This document shows positions 30,634-43,730 of a DNA stretch of 60,000 nucleotides, piece after piece. Position 1 is the stretch's first letter, and each line of letters opens with the position of its first letter. Where the stretch lies: positions 12,429,501-12,489,500 of the forward strand of contig NC_079880.1 in assembly GCF_029227915.1 (NCBI RefSeq), given 5' to 3'. The DNA is from Hydractinia symbiolongicarpus (lineage: Eukaryota > Cnidaria > Hydrozoa > Anthoathecata > Hydractiniidae). The notes beneath the pieces are model-generated. The model searched no databases. It was given only the letters and a program-made list of their open reading frames with translations, and was not told the origin of the DNA. A program made the position numbers and the translations under genes.

Positions 30634-32829
30634 TATTTTATTTATCCGTTCATTAACCTTACTTGTAAAATTGCTTTTTTAACTTCATTGTACGGTACTC
30701 TCCTGATTGACAATTTTTCAATTCGTTGTTGGTTACTCTTTGAGGCGTTCGAATTCTTTTGTTCTATCGTGATCAAAACAATAGAAAGAATAGAACACTA
30801 ATGAAATTGATTATATTCAACATTCCAGTTACAGTTAGTAGAACGAATTCGTGAATTGAAGTCGATTTAATCAACCGTGATCTGGACTCTGCTGCCGCAG
30901 TTCTTTAGCAGGGACTCGCAGAGGGGGGAATGATTATGTACAGAAAAGGAGAGAGAAATTCATTCTCAAAATATCTTAATAATTCCGCATGATATATCGC
31001 TAAATTAAAAGAAAAACCTTAAAAATAATCGAGGTATAAAAAAATAATAGTTACAGCTTTTGCTTTGAAAGAATTATATTACCCTTTATCCTCTTTGTTA
31101 TGTTTTTTTTTCTATAAGAACACTGCACATTGAGAACGTCTTTTTTAAATTTTAAACTGTTAGTGACCGGTTGTTGAATAATTACTGTTTTGAATATTGC
31201 CTTGCGTAAGTATGGTTGCAACTCGTTTAAAATGTTTGACAAACGAACTTTACTGCGTGTTTTCCATTTATGGAATAAATATTTCTCTCTCCTTCTATAT
31301 TAAAAATATTTCTCTCTCCTTCTATATTCGGCCAGAAAAGATCCAGATCGACATATAATTCAAACTTGCCTCAAAACATTTGCGTCTTTTCTCACTGAGA
31401 CCTCGATGCCATATTGTATCGGAAAGAAAATTGTTTGACATTGCATTTAATTTTAGACAAAAAAAAAATTCATTCAGGAAAATATGTTTATATATTTAGA
31501 TAAATATTCCGTATGTATATATTTATTTATATGTTCTATTTTCGAAACGACTAGAAACGAGCAGAAAACTTAACTTCAAAATCTGGCGGTAATTTTAAAA
31601 CCGCAAAATAAAATTCCCTTAAGCAGTATATTTAGCATCTAAACACCATGGACTGGTCATCCATCACGAAAAGTCATTCAGTATGTCAACTGTAAAGAGA
31701 TAGGTTGACGCACTATTTATGAAGGAATAGCACCATAACATTTTGTCTTTTTATATAATTGTTAGCCGTCGCTAATGTGATAACGGCTCAGGGGCCAAGA
31801 AATTCTGGGGCCAAAAATGTCACCTAGCAGAATAATAAAGAAGATTGTTCTCTACATGTCACGTACAACCAAATAATGAATACACTTTCTTATTGACATT
31901 GAAAAAAGTCCACAATGCATATTAATATTTTAGAACGGCGAAACTTCGTATATTATTTAACTCACAAACCTCAGTTCATACATATTTTAACTGTTCTAAA
32001 GTACGTTAACATTTATTCGAGTGACATACAGTATGATATAAAGAAATATCATTAAATAATATAGATATTATCATATCATGAACTAAAATAGAGAAATATA
32101 TAAGAAACCCTGGAAGAAATGCCCCTGATTAATATTTAATTTAAAAAATAAGTAAAATAAAACATAAAAGAAATGTTTTTGTTTGTTCGTTTGTTTGTTT
32201 TTACCCATTACAAGAAAGATTGGACACTTTCAACTAAAAAATTAAGCAGAGTTGTCAATCAAAGAATTTGTTCATAAAAGATGCCTAATAACCAAATATA
32301 GTTCCCTAATTTACAATCTTCGTAAAGTATTGCTTGAAAAAACATAATTTTTTTAGCATTCTACTGTATTATTAGTCTCACTAAGTATTTACTATGAAAC
32401 CTTTAAGACTGAAGAATTACATGAATGCGAAAAATAATCCCGTCATTCTCCTTACGCGCCTTTCTTGATGATGTAACAAAATGAAAGGGGTGCTTGAGTC
32501 GACGTGGTCAAGTTAGCCACATAAAATAAAAATTACTCGAACTTGTTTGTAGAATCACTGAAGATTGTTAAACTACCTAAACCTCTGCATAGGGAATGCG
32601 GACACTTCAGACCGCAGGTATTCGGCTGTCAATGGAGTTTCATGGTTCTCCCAGGCGTTGGGGACTGACGCAATTTCGTGCGCACTGTGCACAGAACCAT
32701 TTAGCTCGCAAAAACAAAACAAACCAAAAATGCAAGGGATAGAACGGGACCAGTTGCTTCTTTGTTGAGCTGGACTCTACCGGATATGAGCTGGACAAGC
32801 ATAACATGTGAAATACAATAATTAATAAG
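30634..32829. other. Divergent intergenic region between gene B and the FERM gene
   Basis: About 2.2 kb between opposite-strand start codons; it must hold both promoters and the 5' untranslated regions. AT-rich with no convincing exon. A 24-bp unit, AATATTTCTCTCTCCTTC followed by TATATT, is duplicated at 31278-31301 and 31305-31328. No other element is assigned. Confidence 0.5.
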
Positions 32830-32913
32830 ATGGCTTTTACAGCACTGAAACTTGAGAAGCATCGTTGCAATGTGTATACTCTTGAAGGAAGTAAAATTCA
32901 CTGTGAAGTTGCG
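32830..32913 (+). CDS. FERM gene first coding exon
   Basis: ATG in context aagATGG. Encodes MAFTALKLEKHRCNVYTL and then GSKIHCEVA, the first beta strands of the F1 ubiquitin-like lobe. Phase 0 donor gtaata opens a 4.6-kb intron. Confidence 0.82.
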
Positions 32914-35900
32914 GTAATATATTTTCTGGTAAAATCAAGAGTGTCCAAAGATATAAGTAGCTACCTAGCTATTTTCCTAAAGCTAGTTGCGTTCTTATTT
33001 CTGTTAGCTAACTAAAGTTTAGCTAGTAATTTGGTAATTTATTCAATTAGCATTGCATAATTAACAGATCTTAATGTGTAGCTTAGCTATGCAATATTAA
33101 TTTTCAATAAAATAAACCAGAGGACAACTTGTCTGATGGGTGGTGAAAACCAGAAGAGGGACTTGGACAAAGACACAGTCTGTCTTATTCTCTGTTTTAT
33201 ACTCCGACAGATAAAAAAAATTAAAAATATACTTTGGTTACATATTATTTAGCAGAGCAAACTTCCGGCATTGCTATTTGGCCCCGTTTGAACATATTTT
33301 GTCTCCAATTTTTTAACATTTACAATAGTACCACAAAGAGCACAGATCCCAATTATGCCAAGTGCACATTGTTGGATTTCTTGTGTGGTACCATAACCAA
33401 ACACTGCCGATGGATTTGCGTCATAATACTGGGTAAACTAATCTAGGCCAGCATTCAGATTAAGCAGGTGTTATTAAAGGGTGTTGGAATGTTGTAATCA
33501 TGATATTTTTTGGATATCTCCTAAAAAAACGTAACTCTCGTAAAAACAAGACTAGACTTTTCAAGGAATTCTTTTTTTATTGTCAAATCTAAAATATGTT
33601 TTAGATACTTGTAATATTTGCCAGTTAGCTACATTTTAAAGCTTTTTTGCTTGTAAGTTCTGTGTAACTAAGATGTGTACTGTGAAAGGTTTGACTGTGA
33701 AAAGTTCACTTTGTACAACAAAGGAGAGTACAAAAAAGAACATTCCGACTGTAAGAACACGTAAAATGATAAACTGTGCATACCATCTGACCATGATATA
33801 GCAACAATAAGAACTTGCAGGCCTATTAATAAAGGGAGAGTGATCACTCTTGAGTACCCAAACAATCACTTCATTATAAGAAATAAGAAACTAGCTGAGC
33901 CATTAATTGCTCCCCCAATGCCAGAAAAGCTTTGTGGTTTGTCTGGCTGGGCATTATCAATTACCTTATTCCTACTAATTTTTGTGCACACTAATTTTAG
34001 CGCATTTCCACGAAAAATTAGTACAGAATTTCATTTCAAAGGGGTGGTTCTTGAAAAATAATTATTTTCTTTAGAAAATAAAAAATTCATGATTTGATAC
34101 TTTTTCCCTAACTAAAATGGTTAAAGAAACACACAATAATTAAATATATGATATATATGGACTTCTATCATACTTTTGCTGTTGGTTAATTGTGCTATTA
34201 TTAAGAATCTCAATTTTCAAAAGAGCAGGAAAAGTGCATGGCAATTTGGCAGTATTTTGAATAATGTGGAAAACAACTTTTTTTGAATCTTGCATAACAT
34301 AATAAATGATGATGTCATTCTTTTCAATGCGAAATTTATTAATTAGCCTTCTTCTGGTAATTTATATTTCTCAAATGTGATTAAACATGGTGCCCCTCAG
34401 GGTTGGGTTCTTGGCCTTTTAATTTCTTTAATTGATGCGCTGCATTTCATGCTAATATTCAGGGATCGAAATAACAAATGGTCATCAGTCATGCCTGACC
34501 AGAATTTGAGTTATGACTGACTATTTTTTCTCATTCTTACCCTGGTAATCGGTCACTAATTATTATATTTATATTTATCAGTGACAACTAGATGTTATTC
34601 TTACTAAGTTATAATTTTCAAGTTTTCTAGGAATAAAACAAAGTGAAGCACACCCAACAAATACTTTTTTTGGAGTGCGAGTTTATTCAATCACCACTAT
34701 TTTGTTTTCGAAATTTATTGTTATTATTAAAATATTTTCCATGATTGAAAATCACGCGAATTGTTACTTTATTTTCTTACTTTTCTTACTTTTTATGTGC
34801 ACCGTATTCTAATGCTGCTGTTGAAAGATTTTAATTATATCAAAATAGTGAAAACCGATTGACACAGTCTCCTTAATAAAAAAAACCTTACAGACTTGCT
34901 TCGTATTAAAATGGAAGGCTCTTCTCTGTTCCAATTTGCAGAGGAAGGATTTAGCGAGGCATTTAATCTTTGGCGGGATGCTAAGCAGCGCCGTTTCTGT
35001 GGGAAGCATACCCATAAGCCACAAAAAAAAGCGACAAAAGTTCACTAATAAATTTATTGGCACATTGTTGGAGTCATCATGAAGTAGCTCAGACGAAGAC
35101 AAAGAAGATAAACAATAAATGCCTTTTCTTTTATATATAGAATTTTAGATTTTTTATAAACTTTGTCTTTGTTTTAAAACATTCTTAAACATCATCAAAA
35201 GCTTAATTGTCCTACATTAAATGATTCAACGAATATACATTAAAACTTGAACATAAATAAAAAACCTGAGTGGATCTATGCTTATCATCACCATCATCAT
35301 TCTCGGCTTAACGTCCGTTTTCCATGCCAGCATGGGTTGGAAGGGGTATATTAATGACCCTCTTCCAATCTGATCTAGACTGTGTTAGATCTAAACTCAA
35401 CTTCCTCTGTATAAAGTCTGTCCTTATAATCTCCTGCCAGGTCTTTCTCGGTCTGCCTCTGGGCTTTTCCCCAGGAACTATCAAGTCTCTACACTTTATT
35501 ACCCAATTATCCCCTCCATTCTTTCCAAATGCCCCATCCAATTCAATCTTCTTAACTGGATAACATCTTTAGTTCTACGGATACTTAGCCTGCTTCTTAG
35601 CTCATCTGAACTCTTTCTGTCTCTCAGACTCGTGTTACACCTCCGCCTAACCATTCTCATATTATTCCTTTCTAAACGGTCAAGATCTTCCTACTTCACT
35701 GCCCATGTCTTACTACCGTACAACACAACACTTCTTTCACAGGCCTCATACAACCTACCTTTTAACTCAATTGACTCTTCTAGTCAACCAAGGAAGCAAC
35801 TCTCTGAACTTTTTCCAAGCAGAACCTATCCTGCAAGTAACACTTCTTCCAACACCCCCTTCACTGCCCAACATATCACCTAAGTAACAGAAGTTTTCAA

Positions 35901-38900
35901 CTATATCTAACGAGCCACTGTTGTACATCATTGAAGCTGGAGATACTTCATTCTCTATAATCTCACCTTTGCAACTCTTGCGTACAAACTGAATGTCAGC
36001 TCTTAACCTTCCACCAACACTACTGCACTTCTTATGTACCCAATGCTTGCAAGTCTGACAAAAAATTGAGTTACTACCAACCCCTTTCCTGCAAACTCCA
36101 GAAGACTTTGCTGTGTTCACCCTTAGCCCTTTCTCTTCTAGTCCTTTCTTCCACTTCTCAAACTTTTCAACTAATTCTTCCATCGACTCTGCTATGAGAA
36201 CCAATTCATCTGCATACAATAACTGCCATAGACAACCTGTTCTGAACTCCATCGACAGCGCTTCTAAGACTAGAACAAACAACAAAGGACTAAGTACAGA
36301 ACCCTAATGTACACCAACACTTACACTAAATTCATCACTAAGTGAATCGTTAATCCTGACACGACTTCTAGCATTGCTGTACATAGACTGTACCATCGTA
36401 ACTAGCCACGCATCCACACCTAATTTTCTCATAGCCCACCAAATAACTTTACGTGGCACTCTATCAAAAGCTCTCACTAAATCTACAAAAGCACAATAGA
36501 GATTCTTTCGCTTTCCTAAATACTTTTCCTAAAGCTGTCTGAGTAAATATTGTATATGTAGTGCCACACCCTGGAAGAAAACCAAATTGCATCTTATCTA
36601 TATCAATTCTTTCTCTAAGTAACTTATCAATCACTCTTTCAATAACTTTAATTACTTGATCAACCAAATTCAAACCTCTATAGTTACCTCTTTCTAATGC
36701 ATCACCCTTGCCCTTGAAACAATTCACTATTACACTCATTCTGTCTTGATCTGCATAGCTGGCCCTTCTACAACATCATCATCAGACAAATTATTCTCAT
36801 CACACTCAAACTCAGTGTTAAGCAAAATAATAATTCTTCCAAGCTACCCTTTTCCCTCCTCTGTGCTAGCCAAAACACTTTCATCATTACGTATACACTT
36901 CTCACCTACAACATCTTGATTAGTCTTCTTCATTTGCTTTGCTTAGCTATCTTGAATACCTCATTGTGTTGGTCTTCCCTTTTTAACACATCTGCAAATC
37001 TGTTTCTCTCTGCTTCTGTACGAGCACGACGCTTAGCTTCTAAGTAAATATTTTTACTACCACCTGACTTTCACTCTTTCCACAGTTTCCACTTTTCCTT
37101 TATACACTGGTCAACCTCATTATTCCACCACCAGGTCTGTCTATGTCTAGCTGGTCCTTTCATCCACCCACAAGTTTTAAATAAAAATTAATGGTTAATG
37201 TCTTAATTCTTATGTCATGATTAATGCTTAAGCATTTTTTGTGGATTCAGACCTTTCCATTAATATTGTCATTGTTATTTAAACGTGGTGCAGCATACAC
37301 CATGTTTTCTTCTAATATTTTGAAAAGGTTTTTAAAAAGATTTTTACAAGAAAAATTCAACATTTTGCATTATGGTTCAAATAAATCCTACTCTAAAGTT
37401 ACCATTTATCAATACATGGGGGCTTATTAAAAAGTCATTAAAAGAGAAGCCATTTACATCAGAGGTTGTTTAATTTTTATCTTGGAAACAATCCAATTTT
37501 AGCTATAACAATACTTTTCTCATTTTTAGAATTTAACTCTTGGTATTGATTTGTTGACGTATGTGTGTAAAAAACTAGATTTGATAGAAACAAACTATTT
37601 TGGACTAAAGTATAAACACCACAGCGATAGAAAGGTTGGTAGATATTAATTTTAGATAATGATATCAAATTGACAACAAGCACTGTATTGTTTTATGGAT
37701 ACAATATATATAACGATTCATATTTAGTACTCTTGGCTGCAAACAAATAAATTTATTGGTCGTCAGCTGCATGGAAAAGTTTACGAGCTTGACTTGCATG
37801 TAAAATATTGGCCGTCTTCACCATATATGGTAGAAATTGATATAACAAGGTACACTGTATTTTAATTTAGTTTTTTGCATTTGTATAGTTAAAAACAAAA
37901 TAGACCAGACTTCAATTGTCTTTTAATTTGTTAATGTCTGATATTGATTGTTATATAGGTATCAAATGGTGTTGGAACTTCGAGAAAAACTTTTGAATGG
38001 AGAGTAAGCTTTTTGATACTTTTATCTATATGATTGAAAAGAAAAGAGTAAACTTTGCATCAATTTAAAATCACACAACATTTATAGAAGAAACTGTTTG
38101 ATCTGTAAATACTTTTCTACTCACTACATAGGTTTATAGAGAGGATTTTAGCATGTGTGTGGCAAAAAGTGCACATAAGTGTAGACACGTGCTGTACTAA
38201 ATTGTGATTTTTCACATGTAGTATCAATTTATGTATGTTAAGATATGAGAGCATCTCTCCTAAAAAGGGCTGAAATTCCATTTGCATTCAAGATTTGTAT
38301 TCAGAAATGGTTATTAATGGTTATGTTATTTTTTCTGTAGCTTGACGTGTCCTTCACCTATTCAGGCACTTTTAGCTTCCTATCTTATGCAAGGTATAGT
38401 ATATTTTACTATATATATTTATATATATATATATACTTAAACTAACAGATGAATATGTGGATTAAATGTCTGAATAGAAATCAATGTGTAAATTCAATGA
38501 AATATAAATATTATTTTGTTATTACTATCTTGCTATAGTATTGGTTTCCAACTCCCAACTAACTAACTATGTCCCAAATGGTCAATAGCAACGTCATCAA
38601 TGAGCTTTCATGCGCAAAGTTTTATTTTAGAAAAAACGTCTTCTAGGGAGATTCGAACCAGCACCGCAGCAGAACATTGCTTCTAAGTGCAATGCGCTAA
38701 TCAACTAGGCTATCATGACAGAACTAATTCCTTAATATTTAATATTTGGCTGACGTTTCTAACCTTCGTCTTTATCTGTCTTTTTACTTTTGAGCTGGTG
38801 TGTTAATCAAATCAAATCATTACTTTTTTACCACTGTTGCATTCATTTGAGCAAAATGAAAAAAAGGACTATTGTTTAGAACAATAAAGGAATAGGAAAA

Positions 38901-41900
38901 ACAATAGAGAAATAAAATAATGACCTGGACAGGTTTGAATTTTGATATTCTTAAAAAAAAGCGTATATACTGTTAACCATCACATTTTTGAAATTGTTTC
39001 CTCAGTAAATTATTTTTTTTTAAATATCGCTGTTTGCCCCATTTAGCTGCTTTAAATTTGTGCAAACACAGTGACTAAATTTATTGCAACTTACCAGAGT
39101 CAATTAAGAGGATTTAAAACCTAGCATGGTTTGTGTTCACAGACCAATTAGCATACACCACTTTGGTTTTTCCAAATGTAAATTAAACAACAGAATTGTG
39201 GGTTACTATTGGGAATATATTTTAGTTCACCTTTTTAATAAAGAGATAGTTTATGCAGCTTCTGCACCTTTTTTCTTATTAAAACTAAAACAACAAACTT
39301 GCTATATCTGTTCAAGCCTTTTTTTAATAATTACCGTAATATATAATATTTTTTTCAGCTTAACCAAAAACCTAAACTTATAGTTTTGACTATATTATGC
39401 CAAAATTTATTGCTAAAAATAAATAATGCTTTTTTTAAAAAAAAAATATTCTGTTGGACTAGAGCTTTATGGTTTACTTCAATTTCAAATCGTAAAGGGA
39501 CCCAACACTTGTCTGAATATTGGGCTTTGGCCTTCTTAATATTAATTAACATTAACTGTGATCTTTAATTTCAGCTGAATTTGGTGATTTTGAAGATGTA
39601 ACTACTAATGATAATTATAATGATTGTATTCAAGCTAGCAAGATACAGTTTTACCCTAACCAGGTACAATAAACATGTGGTGTAATGATTGTTTCTTTCA
39701 CAATGATAAAAATATTATTTGATTTTTAAGCATTTAAGCTGAAAATGCTTATCAATGTATATTCCTGAATCTTACCAGCTGATTCGTGTTATCGTTTCCA
39801 GAAATGCTAGTCTATGTAAACACAAAATAATTTCATCGATTTGATAAGCTTGATGAGCGGTAACGATTAATCGCTTCCTTAGTCTTAACAAATTTCCATG
39901 CCTGTAGTAGCTTTCATTGTAAACAGATTTGATTGATAACTAATGACTAATCTATTGTGGAATAAATAACATTTTTTTGCAAATAATGATAATGAATTTC
40001 TGAGTTATTAACTACCTAAAGAGAATTAAAGTAAAATTTGATTTTTGCGAGAACTAATTTTTATGAAGCTGGCAAGTTCTAATATTTTGTGAGATTAAAT
40101 TCAACAATTTTTGGGTGAATGGGAGTTATAAAATAGAGACAGCTGAAGTTGAAGTCTCCATATTCTATCGGTAAATCATTTTTTAGAAAGGGAATAAAAT
40201 CCAAACTCCTGGATTAATTTCTGCAAATTTTTTAAATAGAATGTTTTCCAATACTTTTTGCAAAAATGACAAAAACTTGCAAAATTCGCAAAAATTATTC
40301 CTCTTAAGGCAGACTTCGACAACAATTGTCAATGCTTATAGAAAAACTCCATTGCGTAGTATTTATATTCCCCTACTGTCTCAATCTGTTAACAATATCT
40401 CTCTTACTTAATAATTTTTGTTTATCACATCAATAAAAAAGTCATATTCCGATATTCTGGTTTGTTATTTGGTGAATAATAAGAACTATTTGACACACTA
40501 TGAAATGATCATACTAAACCAGCTGAAATGTAAGCCTTATTTTTTATAAGACAACAATACTTAAATTATTATTTAGTTTTGTTTATTATTATTTCATTTT
40601 TGTTTTGTTTATATTAGGACAAATAGTGTATTTTGTCCTAATTATCGCAACGAAATATAACATGCATGCTGTTCATGAGCTATAGGTTAGCCTCACATCT
40701 CTATCTTGCTTCTATGTTTATCTCTTCCCTTGTTGCTGAATTATCAATATTTTTGTCATAGCAAACTGGATTCTGGGAAAAGGTGAAAGAATTTCATAGA
40801 AAACACCAGTAGGTTGTTTTGTTTTTCTATTTGTCGATCTGTACATCAACATAAAGGTCCACTCTAAACACCAATTTATGTGAATGTAATGTGTATATAT
40901 ATACAATGGCCCAGTTAACACAAAGACGCATTAAAGACGTCTTTTCTCGTCTCTAGCTCGTTCGGACGTCTCTCGACCAGAAAAAGACGTCTTAAAGACG
41001 TCTTTATAAGACGAGTCAAATCTCGTTCTAAAGAAACGTCTTAAAGACGTCTTTATTTGGCCTCCGTTAGACCAATTATATCTCGTTCTAAAGAAACGTT
41101 TCAAAGACGTCTTTATTTGGTCTCTGTAAGACCAGTAAAATGTCGTTCGAAAGAAACGTCTCAAAGACGTCTTCATTTGGTCTCTGTAAGACAAGTATAA
41201 TCTCGTTCGAAATGAATGTCATCATTTCTTTTCGTTTTAAAGATAATTTCACAAAAACAAATAACTACGTTATTTCTTTGCCCATTTGCAATAATTGGCG
41301 TAGAAAAAAACGTTCTTGATATTTCAGAATTTTTTATACAGAGGTAGCCCAAAATTCGAATTAAATTTGTCCAAAAAAGGATACATTTTACAATGAAAAC
41401 AGCGTTCGAAAGACCGCATAGAATAAACTTGTAAAGAACATCGTTCTACTTCAACAAATGTTGCATTTGACGTTTACTTTTGAAGTTAAAGGAATAATGT
41501 GCTCCATAAAACAACAAGTAAATAGCAAAGCAAAAGGCTGTTTTTACCCGAGATATGAATGGACAATGAAGAAAATATTTTGGTGATAAAAAGTAAGTAT
41601 CTTAGATTTTTTTTTGTACTTTCACGGCCAGGAACATTTGTGATTTTTGGTCTTTCAAGGGGAGCTTTCATTAATACTTGGTAAAATAATACTTTAAACT
41701 AGCTGTTTCCCGTGGAAGAATCCACTGCATTCCATTTAATTTATGTAGCAGATATATGTCCATCAAAAAACAAACAATACAGCAGTGCGCATCTTACATC
41801 TGCATTATTATATAAATGACCAAAAAAATTAAAGGTTTTCAACAACTGCAGTATTTATGTGACATTTAAAATCTAAATCTACTAAAATTACTTGCTCTGA

Positions 41901-43699
41901 CCATCTGACAAATCCGAAAATTATTCGGAAAGAAGTTTCCAAAAGCATTTCAACATACATCTCACCCATAAAATTTAAATCACTTAAAACGCCACATATA
42001 TACAAAAAAGCTGATCAATGTCAAACACAAATCTCTCTCATTGTATATGTTAAAATCAGTTAGTTTATTGCAAACCCTGCCAAAGGTTGACACACAATGT
42101 GAAAAATAAACAATAAATTGTGCCTCTGACAGAATTTTTTATCTAAGGTGTAAAAAAATGGATTTGCAAGGACAAATTATAATGCAATAAAACATTATTT
42201 GATATATTGCATACAGTCCCTCCTCACCAAACTTTAGACAAAATGCCAACAAAATAACGGTGTTTAAACCTAAAATTAATAAAGTCCTTTTAGCAATTTG
42301 CATGCTGTTTTACCATCAATAAAGTAAACAAAATTTCAAATCTCACATAGTATTCTGTCACAAATTTTCATAAAATATATATATAAGTCATAATGAGTCA
42401 TGTTAAACAACAGCAATCAATCTGTATATAAGTTCATTTTATGTCAATTTTTGCACCAATTTTGCAACACAAAATACAAATTCTAAATAATACTAAAATC
42501 TCTTATTTTGGTCCTTCGCATACCGACGGTCTCCCACAAAAGTTTAATCAAAATGTAAAAAATGAGAGGTAACGACAAAATCAAAGTTTGCAAAATTTAA
42601 CTATTTCAGTACATATATCTACTGCATATGCCCTCTAAAACAATATTTTAATCCAAAATGCCAAAGAAAAACAGTTTGCAACAAAAATCAGTTATTTCAA
42701 TAATATTGATACACTCTTTCCTCACAAAAGCTTCACAAACTGTAAAAAAAAGAATGGTTGTAGGGAGTGCTTCTGATTCAACAAAAAAAGTTTTTTTGAC
42801 ATATTGCATCTAGCCCTTACCCATTAAATCTTACACAAAATTTCCAAAACTATATACGATTTAGAACACATCAAATTTAAATCGAGAAGGATCAGTCATT
42901 TCGATATATTGCACGGAGTCCTCCCCAGTAAGAATTTATTAAAAATATAGAAAAACAAAGCTTGCAAGGTGTAAAATAGAATTCTTCTTCTGTGTATATA
43001 TATATGGTCCTTCCTCGCAAAATTAACATAAAATGTCAAAAAGGTTCAGATATAACATCTAACACAACAAAAATCAGTTCTATCAGTATATGTCACGCCA
43101 TTGTCTTCCACCAAATGTTCCCCTTAAAGTTTCACAGACACAGCCTGTAAATTAAAAACAACTAAGATCAGGTATTTTGGTCTATTTCATACCATTCTGT
43201 TCCAAATAACTTATAAAATGTAAAAATTGAGTGGTAAAACAGAAATGTTAAAAAGAAGAAAAAAATAGCTTACAAAGAGTATAAAATTGAAATCAACAAA
43301 GTAGCTCTTTTGGTGTATTAAATATAAGCCATACGCACAAAAGTTTACACTAATTGTAAGAAAATGGGTGTGTTTAGTAATTCTAAATTAAGAAAAGTCA
43401 GTTCTTTTAGCATGCTGATTAAGGTTTTTGCCCACAATTTGAAACAAATTAAATTTACATTTTAAAAATAAGTAATTTCTGAACTTTATTTTCAGAATAT
43501 TTGGAGGAAAAGAACTTCGCAAACCAAAAAAACCCAGGAAAATGTTTAAAATTTTCAGGGTTAATAACGTTTGATGTGTTTTGTGGGAATATATATACTG
43601 GGAATCTTTAGTTTAAAGCTAGCATTAGCTAGCTACAGCAGCTAATAGCTAGTCACTTAAATATAAACTGGAGACTTAGCTAGGTATAAAGAACATGGC

Positions 43700-43730
<31 letters not shown>

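Noticed and set aside
37728-37849. Alternative reading of this FERM exon joined to a donor at 37611 (gtataa)
   Set aside because: That donor leaves phase 2 and the next exon would hit a stop. The donor at 37635 (gttggt) restores YFGLKYKHHSDRK|YSWLQ in frame.
38644-38719. Functional tRNA gene
   Set aside because: A and B boxes are recognisable, but stems do not close properly and an unrelated tail follows, so it was called a SINE.
40931-41194. 87-codon minus-strand frame with a repeated peptide (RDQ-x-KTSL-x-RFFRT)
   Set aside because: It is produced by the 60-bp tandem repeat, whose period is a multiple of three, inside a transposon terminus.
40965-41220. Regularly spaced palindromic repeats resembling a CRISPR array
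   Set aside because: The units are contiguous with no unique spacers, there are no cas genes, and the genome is eukaryotic.
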